Source of the DNA: Amycolatopsis echigonensis
Lineage (GTDB): Bacteria; Actinomycetota; Actinomycetes; Mycobacteriales; Pseudonocardiaceae
Assembly (NCBI RefSeq): GCF_014174495.1
Contig: NZ_JACJHR010000001.1
Span: forward strand, 62,001 to 126,000
DNA: 64,000 nt
Direction: 5' to 3'
The translations under genes were made by a program, and so were the position numbers. The notes under the pieces are model-generated. The model had not been told where the DNA came from and made no database searches. It saw nothing but the letters and a program-made list of their open reading frames with translations. This document shows, piece by piece, positions 1 through 8,417 of this stretch; position 1 is the stretch's first letter; every line of letters begins with the position of its first letter.

Positions 1-215
1 GCCGCGGCGTAGACCTGTCGCCGCGAGATTCGCGGTATCGCACGGCCGTCAAAGCATCCAGCCCACAGGACAACGGCTGTTGCCGGGCGATCTCGGCAGG
101 GAGAGCGCCGGGTGTCAATCCGCGGTGACCTACGGGCGCAGGGGACGTAGCCGCCAGGCACGTCCGTGCCGGGAGCCGGCCGATGCGTTCGGCTGTCGCC
201 TGAGCCGCCGGGCGG
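1..215. other. Window edge, no gene assigned
   Basis: I see no reading frame here with convincing codon bias that is not the shadow of the MarR gene that ends at 216. It may hold the downstream flank of that gene or the end of a gene outside the window. Confidence 0.4.
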
Positions 216-725
216 TCATGCCCGTCCGTCCGGCCCCTCCCAGTCCAGCAGCAACGCGCGCAGATCGTCGTTCATCCGGTCCTGTTCCGCACGCGACAGA
301 ACGCCCAGCAACCGAGCCTCCGTCTGCGTCTTCATCCCGAACACCTCGTGCGCCCGGGCCAGCCCCTCGTCGGTCAGGCTGACCAGGATCTGCCGCCGGT
401 CGTCCGGGTCGATGTCGCGCCGGACCCAGCCTTTGCGTTCCAGCCCGGCCACGCGTTTGGTCACCCCGCCCGATGTCAGGCGCATGCTGTCCAGCAGTTG
501 CCCGGCCGAAAGACGGTACGGGGGACCGGCTCGTTTGAGCGCGCCCAGCAGCTCGACTTCCCACAGGCCGACCCCGAAGGCGTCGAATTCGCGGCGCAGT
601 TCCGTTTCCAGCAGCCGGGCGGCGCGCAGCAGGCGGAAGCTGAGCGCCTTGCTGACCCGGTCGTCCGCGCGCACTCCGGTGATCTGCGCCATGACTCCGT
701 CGACGTGGTCCCGCTCCGCTGGCAT
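216..725 (-). CDS. MarR-family transcriptional regulator
   Basis: A winged-helix repressor of about 169 residues, the usual size for MarR. The central part has the family layout: a helix with KRAGPPYRLSAGQLLD, the recognition helix TSGGVTKRVAGLERKGWV, and the wing RRDIDPDDRRQILVSLT. It is divergent from the exporter at 781 with about 55 bp between them, the usual arrangement of a MarR repressor and the drug pump it controls. I chose the ATG at 725; an in-frame GTG at 743 would place the start against the inverted repeat at 742-762, which looks like the operator. The ligand is unknown. Confidence 0.88.
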   Translation of the reverse strand: MPAERDHVDGVMAQITGVRADDRVSKALSFRLLRAARLLETELRREFDAFGVGLWEVELLGALKRAGPPYRLSAGQLLDSMRLTSGGVTKRVAGLERKGWVRRDIDPDDRRQILVSLTDEGLARAHEVFGMKTQTEARLLGVLSRAEQDRMNDDLRALLLDWEGPDGRA

Positions 726-741
726 GGGCGAGTATTCTAAC

Positions 742-762
742 ACCAGTAATTATCTTACCGGT
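742..762. promoter_or_regulatory. Candidate MarR operator (inverted repeat)
   Basis: ACCAGTAA at 742-749 and TTACCGGT at 755-762 form an inverted repeat with 7 of 8 matches around a 5-bp AT-rich centre. It sits between the divergent MarR and exporter genes, so one bound dimer could control both. Confidence 0.55.
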
Positions 763-780
763 CTCGAATCAGGACGGTCC

Positions 781-2733
781 GTGGACGCTTCTCCTTCGCC
801 CGAGCCCGATCCGCAGCGCTGGCGCGCCTTGTGGGTGTGCCTCATCGCGGGGTTCATGACGCTGCTCGACGTGAGCATCGTCAACGTCGCGCTGCCCTCG
901 ATGGAGCACGGGATCGGCGCGACGCCCGCGGACGTCTCGTGGGTCGTCTCCGGGTACGCGCTCACGTTCGGCCTTGCGCTGGTGCCGTCCGGGCGGCTCG
1001 GCGACGACTACGGCCGCCGCCGGATGTTCCTGCTCGGCCTGGCGTTGTTCGTCGCGACCAGCGTGCTGTGCGGCGCGGCGCCGAACGCGACCTGGCTCGT
1101 CGTCGCGCGGCTGGGCCAGGGTGTCGCGGGCGGGTTGCTGAACCCGCAGATCATCGGCCTGATGCAGCAGCTGTTCTCCGGCCGCGAGCGCGGCAAGGCG
1201 TTCGGCGCGTTCGGCGCGACGGTCGGGCTGTCCACGGCGATCGGGCCGGTGCTGGGCGGCTTGCTGATCCAGGGCATCGGGGTAGAGCAGGGCTGGCGGT
1301 GGGTGTTCTACGTCAATCTGCCGATCGGCATCCTCGCGATCCTGTTCGGGCTGCGGCTGCTGCCGAAGGACGCGCGCAGCGGCCGGAAGCGGACGCCGGA
1401 CCTGCTCGGCAGCGTGCTGCTCGGCGTGGCGGTCGTGCTGGTGATGCTGCCGCTGATCGAGGAAGAGGAACAGGCGACGTCGCCGCGCTGGTGGCTGATG
1501 GGCGTCGCGGCCGGGCTGCTCGTCGTGTTCGTGCTGTGGGAGCGCTGGCTCGGCAACCGCGGCAAGCACCCGCTGGTGAACCTGAAGCTGCTGACCGTGC
1601 GCAGCTACTCGATGGGGTCCGCGCTCGGCATGGTCTATTTCGCCGGGTTCACCGGGATTTTCCTGGTCCTGACGCTGTTCTTCCAGCAGGGCCTCGGCTA
1701 CACCGCGCTGCAGGCGGGCACCGCGATGCTGGCGTTCGCGATCGGCTCGGCGATCTCGCCGACCATCGGCGGGCGGCTCGTGCACCGGTTCGGCAGGCCG
1801 ATGGTCGTCCTCGGCACGCTGCTCGTCGCGATCGGGCTCGCCACGACCGCGTGGCTCGTCCGCGACTACTCCGGCGCGAACACCGCCTTCGTGCTGGCCG
1901 GGCCGTTGTTCGTCGGCGGGTTCGGCAGCGGCCTGGTGATCTCGCCGAACTCGACGCTCACCCTCGAAGAAGTCCCGCCCGCGGAAGGCGGCACGGCAGC
2001 TGGGGTGCTGCAGACCGGCCAGCGGATCGGCTCCGCGGTCGGCACCGCGCTCGGCGGCTCGCTGTTCTTCGGCGAACTCGGCCGCTCGCACGGGGACTAC
2101 CACCGCGCGACCGCGCTCGGGCTGATCGGCTCGACCTCGCTGGTCGGGCTCGCGTTGCTGTTCGGCGTCGTCGATGTGCTGCTGTCCCGTACCCGCAAGA
2201 CCCGCGGCGTCCCGCAAAGCACTCCGCGACCCGCGGCCGTTTCCGGCTCGGTGAGCGGACTCGCTCCCGCGGAAACTGCCTCGGTGTCGTTGACGTCCCT
2301 GGAAACCCACGAAGTGCGCCGCACCACCACCGGCGCGGACAACACTTTCGCGCTGGACGCCCCAGCGGGCTCGTATCTGCTGCTGGTGCAGGCAGGCGGC
2401 CGGGAGCCGGTGGCCCGGCACGTGCGGGTGGGCGCCGAACCGGTGCGCGAGGACATCGAACTGACGCGGTCGGTCCGGCTCACCGGCACCGTGCACGCGG
2501 TCCGGGGCCCGTTCCCGGGCGCGCAGGTCGCGGTGCTGGACGCGGAGGGGCAGGTCCAGCGGGTGACCGTCACGGACGAGGCGGGCCACTACACCGTCGA
2601 CGATCTGTTCCCCGGCGAGTACACCGTCGTCGTGACCGGCTACCAGCCGGTCGCGGAACCGGTGCAGCTGACGACCGAGGGCCCGGCCCGCTTCGACCCG
2701 TTGCTGCGCTTGGTTTCCGCGGACAAGGCTTAG
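781..2733 (+). CDS. DHA2 (EmrB/QacA-type) MFS exporter with C-terminal carboxypeptidase-regulatory-like domains
   Basis: A 650-residue proton-coupled multidrug-type exporter. The start is the GTG at 781, since the first membrane helix (WVCLIAGFMTLLDVSIVNVA) begins at about residue 18. Motif A (GRLGDDYGRRR, about 71-81) and an antiporter-type motif (GPVLGGLL) are visible, and the core looks like 14 helices to about residue 480. The odd part is the tail, about 485-650. It has two beta-sandwich repeats with the pattern of carboxypeptidase-regulatory-like (CarboxypepD_reg/SdrD_B) domains, for example GSVSGLAPAETASVSL...TFALDAPAGSYLLLV and TVTDEAGHYTVDDLFPGEYT. Ordinary DHA2 pumps end after the last helix. 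Probably repressed by the MarR next door. Confidence 0.87.
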   Translation: MDASPSPEPDPQRWRALWVCLIAGFMTLLDVSIVNVALPSMEHGIGATPADVSWVVSGYALTFGLALVPSGRLGDDYGRRRMFLLGLALFVATSVLCGAAPNATWLVVARLGQGVAGGLLNPQIIGLMQQLFSGRERGKAFGAFGATVGLSTAIGPVLGGLLIQGIGVEQGWRWVFYVNLPIGILAILFGLRLLPKDARSGRKRTPDLLGSVLLGVAVVLVMLPLIEEEEQATSPRWWLMGVAAGLLVVFVLWERWLGNRGKHPLVNLKLLTVRSYSMGSALGMVYFAGFTGIFLVLTLFFQQGLGYTALQAGTAMLAFAIGSAISPTIGGRLVHRFGRPMVVLGTLLVAIGLATTAWLVRDYSGANTAFVLAGPLFVGGFGSGLVISPNSTLTLEEVPPAEGGTAAGVLQTGQRIGSAVGTALGGSLFFGELGRSHGDYHRATALGLIGSTSLVGLALLFGVVDVLLSRTRKTRGVPQSTPRPAAVSGSVSGLAPAETASVSLTSLETHEVRRTTTGADNTFALDAPAGSYLLLVQAGGREPVARHVRVGAEPVREDIELTRSVRLTGTVHAVRGPFPGAQVAVLDAEGQVQRVTVTDEAGHYTVDDLFPGEYTVVVTGYQPVAEPVQLTTEGPARFDPLLRLVSADKA

Positions 2734-2803
2734 CCGGAGACGAGCGCCAGCACTCGCGACCTCGAGGCGCTCCGTCGGCGGAGTGGGTTTCGGGGGCCAC
2801 GTC

Positions 2804-3050
2804 CTAATCGGCGACGAGTGCCAGTACTGCGAGTGCTTGGTCTCGCATCGCGATGTCCAGGAAGGTTCCGTCGGCGAGGGCGAGCGCGCCGACTCCGGCT
2901 TGGGTGGCACCGTCCATTCGGGACAGTACCTCCCGCGCTCGTGCGATTTTCCTCCGTGGTCGGCAGGAAGGCCGCGCGGATCGTCGGCAGTTGCACCGGA
3001 TGGATCGCTGTCCGGCTGGAGCATCCCGGGGAGTGGGTTTCGGGGGCCAC
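2804..3050 (-). pseudogene. Distal partial CitE copy, frameshifted
   Basis: The farthest unit of the array. It opens like the others (GTG, APETHSPGCSSRTAIHPVQL) but has one extra base near 2951 (TTTTCC for CTCC), which puts the second half in another frame. After the shift the familiar end RMDGATQAGVGALALADG...LALVAD is readable. It cannot make the 81-residue product of its neighbours. Confidence 0.75.
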
Positions 3051-3053
3051 GTC

Positions 3054-3299
3054 CTAATCGGCGACGAGTGCCAGCACTGCGAGTGCTTGGTCTCGCATCG
3101 CGATGTCCAGGAAGGTTCCGTCGGCGAGGGCGAGCGCGCCCACCCCGGTCTGGGTGGCACCGTCCATTCGGGACAGTACCTCCCGCGCTCGTGCGATCTC
3201 CTCGGCGGTCGGCAGGAAGGCCGCGCGGATCGTCGGCAGTTGCACCGGATGGATCGCTGTCCGGCTGGAGCATCCCGGGGAGTGGGTTTCGGGGGCCAC
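3054..3299 (-). pseudogene. Partial CitE copy with intact 81-codon reading frame
   Basis: Second unit. GTG at 3297-3299, one codon after the stop of the unit upstream, opens an 81-codon frame ending LALVAD. It equals CitE residues about 206-274 preceded by about 12 linker residues. It lacks the N-terminal barrel and all metal and substrate motifs, so it cannot be a lyase. I see no clear ribosome site, and translation would need reinitiation or readthrough. I treat it as a gene fragment, although its mainly synonymous divergence is odd for a dead copy. Confidence 0.6.
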
Positions 3300-3302
3300 G
3301 TC

Positions 3303-3548
3303 CTAATCGGAGACGAGTGCCAGTACTGCCAGTGCCTGGTCCCGCATCGCCACGTCTAGGAACGTTCCGTCGGCGAGGGCGAGCGCGCCGACTCCGGCTT
3401 GGGTGGCACCGTCCATTCGGGACAGTACCTCCCGCGCTCGCGCGATCTCCTCGGCGGTCGGCAGGAAGGCCGCGCGGATCGTCGGCAGTTGCACCGGATG
3501 GATCGCTGTCCGGCTGGAGCATCCCGGGGAGTGGGTTTCGGGGGCCAC
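3303..3548 (-). pseudogene. Partial CitE copy with intact 81-codon reading frame
   Basis: Third unit, next to the true gene end. GTG at 3546-3548 follows the CitE stop (3552-3554) after a single codon in the same frame. It differs from the native tail by one conservative change (FLDV for FLDI). The same doubt applies as for the other copy: either a fragment or a short polypeptide made by coupled reinitiation. Confidence 0.6.
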
Positions 3549-3551
3549 GTC

Positions 3552-4376
3552 CTAATCGGAGACGAGTGCCAGTACTGCCAGTGCCTGGTCCCGCATCGCG
3601 ATGTCCAGGAACGTCCCGTCGGCGAGGGCGAGCGCGCCGACTCCGGCTTGGGTGGCACCGTCCATTCGGGACAGTACCTCCCGTGCCCGTGCGATCTCCT
3701 CCGCAGTCGGCAAGAAGGCCGCGCGGATCGTCGGCAGTTGCACCGGATGGATCGCTGTCCGGCCGCGGAAACCGAGTGCCCGCCCGGCGCGGCAGCTCTC
3801 CGCCAGCCCTTCCAGGTCGCGGACGTTCGCGTACACCGACATCGCCGGCGGGGGCAGCCGCGCCGCGCGGGCGGCGTTCACTATCCGGCTGCGCGCCCAG
3901 GTGAGCCCGGCTTCGTCGGCGAGCCGCAGGTCGGACCGCAGATCCGCCTCGCCCAGTCCGAGCGACGCGGTCTGCGGCGAAGCGAGCGCGATCTCCAGCG
4001 CCCGCTCCACGCCGAGCGCCGACTCGATCAGCGGGTGCAATTCCCGCCCCGGCAAGGCATCGGCGTGCGACCGGACGTCGAGCGGGCTCTCGACCTTCGG
4101 CAATCGCGCGCCCACCCACGTCGGCAGGGCGGCGACTGCGGCCACGTCCGCCGCGTGCCACGGGGTGTCCGGGTGGTTGATCCGCACCTGCACCGGCCGC
4201 GACGCGGGCACGTCGGCCAACAGCCGCATCGCGGTGTCCCGTGCGGCGTCCTTCTGCGCGGGCGCGACGGCGTCCTCGAGATCGACCAGCACGACGTCGG
4301 CGTCCGAGGCGAGCGCCTTGGCCACGCGGTCGGGCCGGTCGGCCGGGACGTAGAGCAGGGTCAGCGCGGGCGTCAT
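3552..4376 (-). CDS. HpcH/HpaI aldolase/citrate lyase (CitE-like) family protein
   Basis: A 274-residue TIM-barrel lyase of the CitE-like group, which cleaves or forms C-C bonds of acyl-CoA substrates such as malyl- or citramalyl-CoA with Mg2+. Visible motifs are DLEDAVAP (32-39), the RIN strand (65-67), the metal-ligand helix PLIESALG (115-122) and GEADLRSDL (142-150). Length is normal for stand-alone CitE-like proteins. Its ATG overlaps the stop of the CoA-transferase upstream (ATGA, 4373-4376), so the pair is co-translated and probably acts in sequence: activation to a CoA thioester, then cleavage. Its 3' end seeded the tandem array at 2783-3763. Confidence 0.88.
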   Translation of the reverse strand: MTPALTLLYVPADRPDRVAKALASDADVVLVDLEDAVAPAQKDAARDTAMRLLADVPASRPVQVRINHPDTPWHAADVAAVAALPTWVGARLPKVESPLDVRSHADALPGRELHPLIESALGVERALEIALASPQTASLGLGEADLRSDLRLADEAGLTWARSRIVNAARAARLPPPAMSVYANVRDLEGLAESCRAGRALGFRGRTAIHPVQLPTIRAAFLPTAEEIARAREVLSRMDGATQAGVGALALADGTFLDIAMRDQALAVLALVSD

Positions 4377-5581
4377 ACCGCTCCCTCCGCGCGAAGTTCG
4401 GCGATCCGTGCCGCGGTGAAGCCCAGCGAACCGAGCACTTCGTCGGTGTCCGCGCCGTGCGGGCGTCCGGTGAAGCCGATGACGCCGTCGTTGTCCGACA
4501 ACCGGAACAGCGGCCCTTGCATCAGCGTCGTGCCCAGCTCCGGGTCCTCGATTTCGTGGATCGTGCCCAGTGCGCGGAACTGCGGGTCCGCGACGATGTC
4601 AGCCGCGTCGTAGATCGGCGCGACCGCGGCCTGCGCCTCCTCGAACGCGGCTACGACCTCGTCCCGCGTGTGCTGGGCGATCCAGCCGCCGACGGCCTCG
4701 TCCAGTTCGTCCGCGTGCGCGGCCCGGTCCGCACCGGTCGCGAACCACGGCTCGTCGGCCAGTTCCGGACGTCCGACCAGCCGCACCACGCGTTCCGCGA
4801 TCGACTGTGCCGACGTCGACACCGCGACCCAGTGCCCGTCGCACGTGCGGTAGGTGTTGCGCGGGGCGTTGTTTGTGGAGCGGTTGCCGGTGCGCGGCTG
4901 AACCGTGCCGAGCTGGTCCCACCGCGTGATCTGCGGTCCGAGCATGGCGAGAATCGGTTCGATGATCGCGACGTCCACGACCTGACCGCGTCCGCTGGCC
5001 GTACGCCCGGCGAGCGCCACCATGATCGCGTACGCGGTGGCCAGCGACGCGACTCCGTCGGCGAGTCCGAACGGCGGCAGCGTCGGCGGTCCGTCCGGTT
5101 CTCCGGTGGCCGCGGCGAATCCGCTCATCGCCTCGGCGAGCGTGCCGAAGCCGGGTCGAGGGGAGTACGGCCCGAATTGGCCGAATCCGGTCACCCGGGC
5201 GAGAACCAGTCCCGGATTGCGCGCGGACAGGTCCTCGTAACCGAGCCCCCAGCGTTCGAGCGTGCCCGGCCGGAAGTTCTCGATCACCACGTCGGCCGTC
5301 GAAGCAAGCGCCAGGAACACCTCGCGCCCGCCGTCGCTGCTCAGGTTCGCGGTGACGGTGCGTTTGTTGCGCCCCAACGTCTTCCACCACAGGTTGACGT
5401 CGCCCTTGGCCACCCCGTGCGTGCGCGACGGATCCGGCCGCGACGGGTGCTCCACCTTGATCACGTCGGCACCCATGTCACCGAGGTGCATCGCGGCCAT
5501 CGGCCCGGCGAACAAGGTCGACGCGTCCACCACCCGCAGCCCGGCCAGCGCTCCGGCGGACGCTTCTCTCGACACGGTCAT
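4373..5581 (-). CDS. CaiB/BaiF class III CoA-transferase
   Basis: A 402-residue class III CoA-transferase that moves CoA between carboxylates through an aspartyl-CoA intermediate. The N-terminal Rossmann-like part has GLRVVDAS, GADVIKVEHP and the NKRTVTANL strand. The probable catalytic Asp is residue 175 in PPFGLADGVASL, and the typical GRGQVVDVAI strand follows. The start at 5581 is fixed by an ATGA overlap with the stop of the upstream gene. It overlaps CitE in the same way at its other end. The acid it activates is presumably the end product of the sugar pathway encoded upstream; this is inference. Confidence 0.9.
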   Translation of the reverse strand: MTVSREASAGALAGLRVVDASTLFAGPMAAMHLGDMGADVIKVEHPSRPDPSRTHGVAKGDVNLWWKTLGRNKRTVTANLSSDGGREVFLALASTADVVIENFRPGTLERWGLGYEDLSARNPGLVLARVTGFGQFGPYSPRPGFGTLAEAMSGFAAATGEPDGPPTLPPFGLADGVASLATAYAIMVALAGRTASGRGQVVDVAIIEPILAMLGPQITRWDQLGTVQPRTGNRSTNNAPRNTYRTCDGHWVAVSTSAQSIAERVVRLVGRPELADEPWFATGADRAAHADELDEAVGGWIAQHTRDEVVAAFEEAQAAVAPIYDAADIVADPQFRALGTIHEIEDPELGTTLMQGPLFRLSDNDGVIGFTGRPHGADTDEVLGSLGFTAARIAELRAEGAV

Positions 5582-7527
5582 CGCGTCACATCCCAGGCAC
5601 AGCGGAACCCGACGGTCGCGCCGCGCGCCAGCCCCAGGCCGGGCAGCAGCAGCTTCACGCTGTAGTCCGATGCGTGCCGACCGCCTTCGACGTACCATTC
5701 GGAACCCTCGGCGCGGTAATCACTGCCGCCCTTGAGCATCACGAACCGGGTCCTCCCGTCGGAGTGTTCGCTTTCGGTCCAGTTCCACACCGCGGGCGTG
5801 CCGCGCCGCAGACCGCCGGTTTCCCCGGCGAGCTGCCATTCGTCCTCGGTCGGCAACCGGCCGCCGCGCCACGCGCAGTACGCGCGGGCGTCGTCGAGGT
5901 CCACAAAGGTCACGGGCTCGTCCTCGGCGACCGGTTGACCGTCGACCCAGTGGGCCAGGAACCGGTGCGGCTGGACCGGCTGATACCCAGTGACAGCAAG
6001 GAATTCCGCGAACTCGCCGTTCGTCACCTCGGTGGCGGCGACCACGACCGGCGACGCCAGCGAACCGTCCCGCTGCAGCGTCCGGGCGTCGTGCAGCCGC
6101 GGCGGGAGCGGCTTCCACTCGTCCACGTACGGCGCGCCCTGGTACATCCCGGTCTCGCGCGCCCGATACCGGACCGTCAGCACATACGGCCCGGCAGGCA
6201 CCACTACCGCATCGGCGTCGGGCGCACCGCTTGTCGTCGATGGTTGCCGACGAACCGCGAGCCGGTGCGGGAACCGGGCGTCCGGATCGTGCGGCAGGGT
6301 CGCCACCTGAGACAGCCACGGCGGCTCGGCGGCTCCGTCCGCGATCCGCAGCAGCGCCGAAATTCCCCGCGCGGGCACCCGTCCGTCAGCGAAAAGGTCG
6401 ATCACCCGCCCGTCCACGACCGGCCCGAAGTAGTCGGAGTCGCCGCGGTTCACGACCGTCCACAGTGTCCAGTCGCCGAGGTCCCAGCGCGACGCGTAAA
6501 CCCCGGCCGCTTCGGCTTCCGGCGTCAACGGGGCCAACGGCGTCCACTCGCCCTCGCGCAGCAGGTCACCGGCCGCACGCTGCACCGTGACCATCCGCCG
6601 CACCGTCGCCGCGTCCCGCTGCGACCAGCCGACCCACACGCCGAACACGACTTCCCACACCATCACGCCGACGCCGTTCAGCCAGGCCGACTGCAGCTCC
6701 TCCGTGTGATCGCGGTGCCACCGCCGCACGTGGTGCTGCATGTGCCGCCGCTCGTACCAGTGCGACCGCAGCACGCCCGGCACCGGCGAGTCGGCGAAGA
6801 ACTGCGCCCACGACGCCGAGTGGTCCTCGATCCGCTCGACCGGCAGCTTCGATTCGCCCTCCAGCACCACTCCGGGCCGTGCCCGTTCGAGCTGCTCGAC
6901 CAGCGCTGGATCGGCCTTCTTCAAGGTGTCCAGGAAGACGCCGTCGGCACCGAAATCGGCCAGCACCGCGGACAGTTCCGCGGCATCTTCCTTCCCCCGG
7001 CGCGTCCCGACGTCCCACGGGTTGTAGTCCACGAACACCCGCATGCCCGCCGAATGGAACACCTCGACCAGTTCGCGGAGACCGGGCACGTCGCGGTAGA
7101 AATCCCACTGGTTGCGGTCGTCGAGGCCGATCACCGGGTACGCGTGCCACAGCACGACCGCGTCGAGCCCGCCGAACCGCTGGTGCGCGTCGGCAAGGAA
7201 GCGCTCCGGCGTGAACCGGCGCTCCTCGAAGGAATACAGCAATTCGTCCCACAGCCAGACCTGCGCGACCGTGTGGCATCCGGCGGCCCACGCGGCTTCC
7301 GGCCGGTCGTAGGCGCGGCCGTGATAACTGTGCCGCTGGTGCGCGTCGGCACGCCATTGCTCCAGCCTTGCCCGCCATTCCGGACGGTCGGCGGGGTCCG
7401 CCGGGCCGACGAAGATCTTGGCCTCGTCGAGCGCGGCCAGCTGCTCAGGGGAGAGGGGCGCACCGAGCGGGACCTCGGTCGGCTGGTCGATCGGGCGCGG
7501 GACGAGCGGGTTGAACACGTACGTCAT
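5578..7527 (-). CDS. Glycosidase-like TIM-barrel fused to an FGE/SUMF1-like domain
   Basis: A 649-residue two-part protein. Residues about 50-350 resemble a glycoside-hydrolase-type barrel (VFVDYNPWDVGTRRGKED, GADGVFLDTLKKAD, MVWEVVFGVWVGWSQRDA), with a beta-rich part following. Residues about 455-649 match the formylglycine-generating-enzyme/SUMF1 fold: ATEVTNGEFAEFLAVTGYQP, GGRLPTEDEWQLAGETGG, VWNWTES and the final GFRCA (640-644). The two active-site cysteines of true FGEs, expected after the KGGSDYR stretch, are absent (there it reads AEGSEWYVEGG). A sulfatase-maturing role is therefore unlikely, and the domain may bind ligand or carbohydrate. It overlaps its neighbours by ATGA at both ends, inside a sugar operon. 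Confidence 0.78.
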   Translation of the reverse strand: MTYVFNPLVPRPIDQPTEVPLGAPLSPEQLAALDEAKIFVGPADPADRPEWRARLEQWRADAHQRHSYHGRAYDRPEAAWAAGCHTVAQVWLWDELLYSFEERRFTPERFLADAHQRFGGLDAVVLWHAYPVIGLDDRNQWDFYRDVPGLRELVEVFHSAGMRVFVDYNPWDVGTRRGKEDAAELSAVLADFGADGVFLDTLKKADPALVEQLERARPGVVLEGESKLPVERIEDHSASWAQFFADSPVPGVLRSHWYERRHMQHHVRRWHRDHTEELQSAWLNGVGVMVWEVVFGVWVGWSQRDAATVRRMVTVQRAAGDLLREGEWTPLAPLTPEAEAAGVYASRWDLGDWTLWTVVNRGDSDYFGPVVDGRVIDLFADGRVPARGISALLRIADGAAEPPWLSQVATLPHDPDARFPHRLAVRRQPSTTSGAPDADAVVVPAGPYVLTVRYRARETGMYQGAPYVDEWKPLPPRLHDARTLQRDGSLASPVVVAATEVTNGEFAEFLAVTGYQPVQPHRFLAHWVDGQPVAEDEPVTFVDLDDARAYCAWRGGRLPTEDEWQLAGETGGLRRGTPAVWNWTESEHSDGRTRFVMLKGGSDYRAEGSEWYVEGGRHASDYSVKLLLPGLGLARGATVGFRCAWDVTR

Positions 7528-8417
7528 CGGGCGTTTCCTCCGGTCGCGAACTCAGCGACCTCCGCAACGGTCGGCACGGCGGACTGCGCGCCGGGCCGGG
7601 TGACAGCGAGCGCGGCGGCGGCCCCGGCGCGTTCAGCGGCTTCGCGGAGCGGACGACCCTCGGCGAGCGCCGCGGCGAGGACGCCGCAGAACGTGTCTCC
7701 GGCACCAGTAGTGTCCACAGAGGACACCTGGAAACCAGGCAGGTGCACGATTTCCTGTTCAGCGACAACACAACCAGCGGCACCGAGCGTGATCACCACA
7801 GCGGGTGCGCGCTGCTGCAGTATCCGGGCCAGCTCCTCGGGCGTGCCCGTCGTCCCAGCCAGGTCTGCAGCTTCGTGCTCGTTGACAACGAGCACGTCCA
7901 GCTCAAGGTCCGGCAGCGGCCGGGACGGTGCGGCGTTGAGCACCATGCGCGCACCAGACCGTCGGGCCGCTGCAGCAGCGGTGACGGCCTCGAGCGGAAT
8001 CTCCAGCTGGGCAAGCACGACGTCCGCCGCCGCGATCCGCTCCAGCTGCGCCGAGGCGAGCGAGAGCAGCGAGTTGGCCCCCGGGGCGACCACAATGGAG
8101 TTCTCGCCGTCCGGCGACACCATGATGAACGCGGTTCCGGTGGCACTGTCCACTCGCGACACCAGGTCCGTCCGCACCCCGGCCTTCGTCAACGACGCCA
8201 ACAGAAAGTCAGCCCCGTCGTCCGGACCGAACGCACCGAGGAACGTCGTCTCCACCCCGCCGGCGAGGGCCGCGGCGACCGCCTGATTGGCCCCCTTGCC
8301 ACCCGGACTCCGCCGCACCTCGCCGCCCAGCACGGTCTCGCCTCCGTGCGGCTGTCGCGAAACGTCGACCACCAGATCGACGTTCGCGGACCCGACGACA
8401 GCGACTCGCTCGGTCAT
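7524..8417 (-). CDS. PfkB-family carbohydrate kinase, ribokinase-like
   Basis: A 297-residue ATP-dependent sugar kinase. Family signatures are the N-terminal VVGSANVDLVV, the substrate loop GGKGANQAVA (39-48) and the C-terminal DTTGAGDTFCG with the catalytic Asp at 241. This pattern is closest to ribokinase, so phosphorylation of ribose or a similar pentose is likely but not proven. The start at 8417 gives an ATGA overlap with the ADP-ribosylglycohydrolase-family gene upstream. It sits where a kinase is needed after a glycosidic bond has been split in the cytoplasm. Confidence 0.88.
   Translation of the reverse strand: MTERVAVVGSANVDLVVDVSRQPHGGETVLGGEVRRSPGGKGANQAVAAALAGGVETTFLGAFGPDDGADFLLASLTKAGVRTDLVSRVDSATGTAFIMVSPDGENSIVVAPGANSLLSLASAQLERIAAADVVLAQLEIPLEAVTAAAAARRSGARMVLNAAPSRPLPDLELDVLVVNEHEAADLAGTTGTPEELARILQQRAPAVVITLGAAGCVVAEQEIVHLPGFQVSSVDTTGAGDTFCGVLAAALAEGRPLREAAERAGAAAALAVTRPGAQSAVPTVAEVAEFATGGNAR

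Larger units (their letters stand above)
2783..3763 (-). repeat. Tandem array of a 249-bp unit copied from the 3' end of the CitE-like gene
   Basis: Four head-to-tail units: 2783-3032 (250 bp), 3033-3281 (249), 3282-3530 (249) and 3531-3763 (233, the real gene end). Each begins with GTGGGTTTCGGGGGCCACGT and runs through the last ~70 codons of the lyase. The three extra units also share a short linker (CTGGAGCATCCCGGGGA) absent from the native copy. Since 249 is 83 codons, the copies stay in one frame, separated by stop, one codon and GTG (TAG GAC GTG). Units 2 and 3 differ at about 14 bases by my count but only about three residues. A further echo (LALVSG then stop) lies at 2731-2751. Confidence 0.9.

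Noticed and set aside
2783..3763. A CRISPR array
   Set aside because: The repeats are 249 bp long, contiguous without spacers, and copies of the adjacent gene end. I found no CRISPR array or cas gene in the window.
769..4161. A 1130-codon open frame on the minus strand
   Set aside because: It is antisense to the exporter and runs through the CitE array in the wrong frame; composition (Arg/Pro/Ala-rich, no domain) is that of a high-GC shadow frame.
5578..7527. A sulfatase-activating formylglycine-generating enzyme
   Set aside because: The fold signatures are there but the active-site cysteine pair is missing and no sulfatase with a CxPxR motif is encoded nearby.
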